In this document: positions 14,718-16,499 of the stretch, one piece after another
Numbering within the stretch: the first letter of the stretch is position 1
Layout of the letters: the number at the start of each line of letters is the position of its first letter
Assembly (NCBI GenBank): GCA_013297575.1
Contig: JAAFHO010000046.1
Location: forward strand, 1-16,499
Direction: 5' to 3'
Source: Chitinophagales bacterium
GTDB lineage: Bacteria; Bacteroidota; Bacteroidia; Chitinophagales; Saprospiraceae
DNA: 16,499 nt
The notes under the pieces: generated by a model
What the model was told of the DNA's origin: nothing
The model's database searches: none
Seen by the model: only the letters and a program-made list of their open reading frames with translations
Program-made: the position numbers and the translations under genes

Positions 14718-15614
14718 ATGAAACAACTATTGACATTTGCATCTGTCCTTTATATCGCCTTGATGCTTACTTCCTGTGCGGCTAAGCCGAAAGCAGGATT
14801 TACCACACTTACTCAAAAAGTAACCGCTCCGGCTAAGGTCGCATTCACCAATACTACGGTAAAAGCCGATAAGTACGAATGGGATTTTGGCGACGGAACA
14901 CCTGCTTCTACCGAAGTAAGCCCTACGCACCGTTATATGCGCTCTGGCAATTTTACGGTCGTACTCAAAGCAACCGCTGGTTCTAAAACAGTAACCCGTA
15001 AACAAGTGATTCAAGTAACTGCACCAGAGCGTTGTTTGGTCGAAATTGAAACGACAGAAGGCACAATGATTGCGGAATTGTTCGCTTCTACGCCGCAGCA
15101 CCGCGATAATTTTGTGAAACTTGCCGATGAAGGTTATTACAACGATCTGTTGTTTCACCGCGTTATTGCAGGGTTTATGATCCAAGGTGGCGACCCCAAT
15201 TCTCGCGATGCAAAACCAGGCCAATCGCTTGGTTTCGGTGGCCCTACCTACAAAGTTCCCGCCGAATTTGTAGATTCGTTGGTACACGTAAAAGGCTCGC
15301 TCGCTGCTGCCCGCGATGGCAATCCGCAAAAGGCATCCAGCGGTTCGCAGTTTTATATTGTACAAGGCAATGGCCCAATTGAGGGTAATATGCTGAACCA
15401 ACTGGAAGCACAAAAAAGTGGTTTCCGTTACTCATCAGAGCAACGCGCCGCTTATAAAGCTTTGGGTGGAACGCCTATGCTCGACCGCGATTACACCGTT
15501 TTTGGTCGCGTGATAGAGGGTTTGGATATTATTGATAAAATTGCTGCGGTACGCACGGGTGCTCAAGACCGTCCGGTTACGGATGTGAAAATGAAGATTC
15601 GGGTGATAAAGTAA
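14718..15614 (+). CDS. Lipoprotein peptidyl-prolyl cis-trans isomerase: PKD domain fused to cyclophilin
   Basis: A 298-aa envelope foldase catalysing X-Pro isomerisation. The N-terminus (MKQLLTFASVLYIALMLTSC) has a clean lipobox LTSC, so C20 is lipidated. Residues about 27-102 are a PKD domain (YEWDFGDG at 53-60, HRYMRSGNFTVVLKA). Residues about 106-298 are a cyclophilin: TTEGTMIAELF, active-site FHRVIAGFMIQGGDP with R148, ARDGNPQKASSGSQFYIV and DYTVFGRVIEGLDIIDKI. A ~40-residue insert (about 225-256, NMLNQLEAQKSGFRY...) precedes LDRDYTVFG, common in Bacteroidota homologues. It follows ribA by 26 bp, with no function in common that I can see. The PKD part may hold the enzyme at the envelope or bind clients; that is inference. 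Confidence 0.92.
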   Translation: MKQLLTFASVLYIALMLTSCAAKPKAGFTTLTQKVTAPAKVAFTNTTVKADKYEWDFGDGTPASTEVSPTHRYMRSGNFTVVLKATAGSKTVTRKQVIQVTAPERCLVEIETTEGTMIAELFASTPQHRDNFVKLADEGYYNDLLFHRVIAGFMIQGGDPNSRDAKPGQSLGFGGPTYKVPAEFVDSLVHVKGSLAAARDGNPQKASSGSQFYIVQGNGPIEGNMLNQLEAQKSGFRYSSEQRAAYKALGGTPMLDRDYTVFGRVIEGLDIIDKIAAVRTGAQDRPVTDVKMKIRVIK

Positions 15615-15647
15615 GCAATACAACCCATGATTCGCACAAGTAATGAG

Positions 15648-15702
15648 ATTGGACACGGATTTTTCTGTTTTTAAACATTAACCTTTCAAATCCGTGTCCA
15701 AT
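15648..15702. repeat. Perfect 15-bp inverted repeat with 25-nt loop after the cyclophilin gene
   Basis: ATTGGACACGGATTT (15648-15662) is exactly complementary to AAATCCGTGTCCAAT (15688-15702), loop 25 nt. The right arm runs into TTTTG, giving a short U-run, so it may end the ribA-cyclophilin transcript. Its geometry (arms 15, loop 25) resembles the element at 10706-10762 (arms 16, loop 25), though the sequences differ. The end of the right arm also forms CAATTTTG, a 7/8 match to the -7 box for the next gene. Confidence 0.8.
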
Positions 15703-15742
15703 TTTGTACTTACCCTAAACAGTTACAACTATTCAACATTTA

Positions 15743-16499
15743 ATGCGCCTATTCATTTGCTTCATACTCGCTTGTTGCGCTTATGTTTCCCAAGCACAAT
15801 CCACCGTCACCGCACGGTTTGATAGTGCTATGGTGGAAACCGGCGAGCCATTTATGTTGCATGTGGAAGTCGTAGGTGGCGATCCCGATACGCTGGATTT
15901 GTCTGCCTGGCAAGCACTACTATCGCCCGAAAACATACTGGCTCGATCTGGTTGGAGAAAAGAACAAGATAGTTGGCGAAACGATGTACAATTGATCGCC
16001 TTCGAGGCTAACGATGCCATGGTGCTGCCTCCTTTAACAGTGGTGCTGCGCGATGGTACCTCTTTGTTCTCCGATTCTTTGCGGATTCAAATCATCGCCA
16101 CACCTGTGCCTTCTACCGATCTCAATGATATGGCCGATGTAAAAGATATTCACCGCGAGACATCCAATTGGACAGATTATATTTGGATAGCCTGGATTTT
16201 AGGCGGATTGGCCGTATTGGCCTTATTGCTGTACTGGATTTCGAGGCGCAAAAAACAAAAAAACACCTTATTCCGCAGCCAACAACTATCGGGTTTTGAG
16301 TTGGCGATGCGTAAATTGGAACAATTGGAACAACAACAACTGTGGCAAAAAGGCGAAGTAAAATCTTATTACACGGCACTTTCCGCTATTATGCGCGCTT
16401 ATATCGACGATCGTTACCAAACAAAAACCCACAAAAGTGGCGCGGAAGATGCAGTTGCGCAAATTAAAAAAATTGGTTTGGATAACGCGCAGGAGGCTG
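15743..16499 (+). CDS. BatD-like / DUF4381-like membrane protein, C-terminus cut off by the window
   Basis: The frame is open from ATG 15743 to the right edge (252 codons plus one base), too late in the window to show a stop. Residues 1-19 are a signal peptide (MRLFICFILACCAYVSQAQ). Residues 20-120 are a periplasmic beta-sandwich like the N-terminal domain of BatD (STVTARFDSAMVETGEPFML). The linker VPSTDLNDMADVKDIHRE precedes one membrane helix (about 146-166, YIWIAWILGGLAVLALLLYW) and a basic, helical cytosolic part with KGEVKSYYTALSAIMRAYI. This arrangement is typical of a small membrane protein in Bacteroidota Bat (aerotolerance) loci, which normally lie next to MoxR, DUF58 and von Willebrand A-domain genes; those would be expected past the right edge. 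Naming is by architecture, not by exact family recognition. Confidence 0.65.
   Translation, partial: MRLFICFILACCAYVSQAQSTVTARFDSAMVETGEPFMLHVEVVGGDPDTLDLSAWQALLSPENILARSGWRKEQDSWRNDVQLIAFEANDAMVLPPLTVVLRDGTSLFSDSLRIQIIATPVPSTDLNDMADVKDIHRETSNWTDYIWIAWILGGLAVLALLLYWISRRKKQKNTLFRSQQLSGFELAMRKLEQLEQQQLWQKGEVKSYYTALSAIMRAYIDDRYQTKTHKSGAEDAVAQIKKIGLDNAQEA

Noticed and set aside
14727..15413. Minus-strand ORF of 228 residues
   Set aside because: It lies wholly antisense to the PKD-cyclophilin lipoprotein, which has clear motifs; the antisense product has no recognisable features.

Overview
The window looks like chromosomal DNA of a Bacteroidota bacterium, perhaps a Saprospiria- or Chitinophagia-type lineage; the class is inferred from gene style only. 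The evidence is: a secreted M28 peptidase ending in a type IX secretion (T9SS, Por-type) sorting domain; a giant repeat adhesin-like protein with a Bacteroidota-style N-terminal carbohydrate-binding-like domain; the GGTNF-type type 2 IPP isomerase; a PKD-cyclophilin lipoprotein; a Bat-locus-like membrane protein; and several copies of the Bacteroidota -7 promoter box TANNTTTG. I see no rRNA, tRNA, insertion sequence, integrase or CRISPR array.

Layout. Positions 1-2411 (minus) hold the N-terminal 803 codons of a large secreted repeat protein that runs off the left edge. It is open from its ATG to the window edge and I read it through in full. A divergent secreted TPR protein follows (2585-3661, plus). 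Between it and the next, convergent gene lies a 20-bp tandem repeat (five units) enclosed by a 9-bp inverted repeat. A minus-strand cluster, read right to left from 8439 to 3807, probably forms one operon: GT2 glycosyltransferase, MoxR-type AAA+ ATPase, type 2 isopentenyl-diphosphate isomerase and a secreted M23 metallopeptidase, with gaps of 35, 95 (59 if the upstream isomerase ATG is used) and 15 bp. The isomerase is preceded by a perfect 16-bp inverted repeat.

From 8643 to 12027 the plus strand carries a 57-aa basic protein with a strong terminator, a DUF2306 membrane protein with a good promoter, an unrecognised probable lipoprotein, and a TIR-transmembrane protein with a duplicated C-terminal domain. 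The TIR gene has a long inverted repeat on each side. The convergent M28 peptidase (12140-13876, minus) shares the downstream hairpin. Divergent from it are ribA (GTP cyclohydrolase II), a PKD-cyclophilin lipoprotein and, after another long inverted repeat, the start of a BatD-like or DUF4381-like membrane protein that runs off the right edge.

Taken together, most of the window is cell-envelope and secretion biology (surface adhesin, wall hydrolase, glycosyltransferase, periplasmic foldase, T9SS cargo) with two housekeeping metabolic genes (isoprenoid isomerase, riboflavin). The least explained items are the TIR-membrane-repeat protein, the 20-bp tandem repeat in its inverted-repeat frame, the small 57-aa gene and the series of long perfect intergenic inverted repeats.
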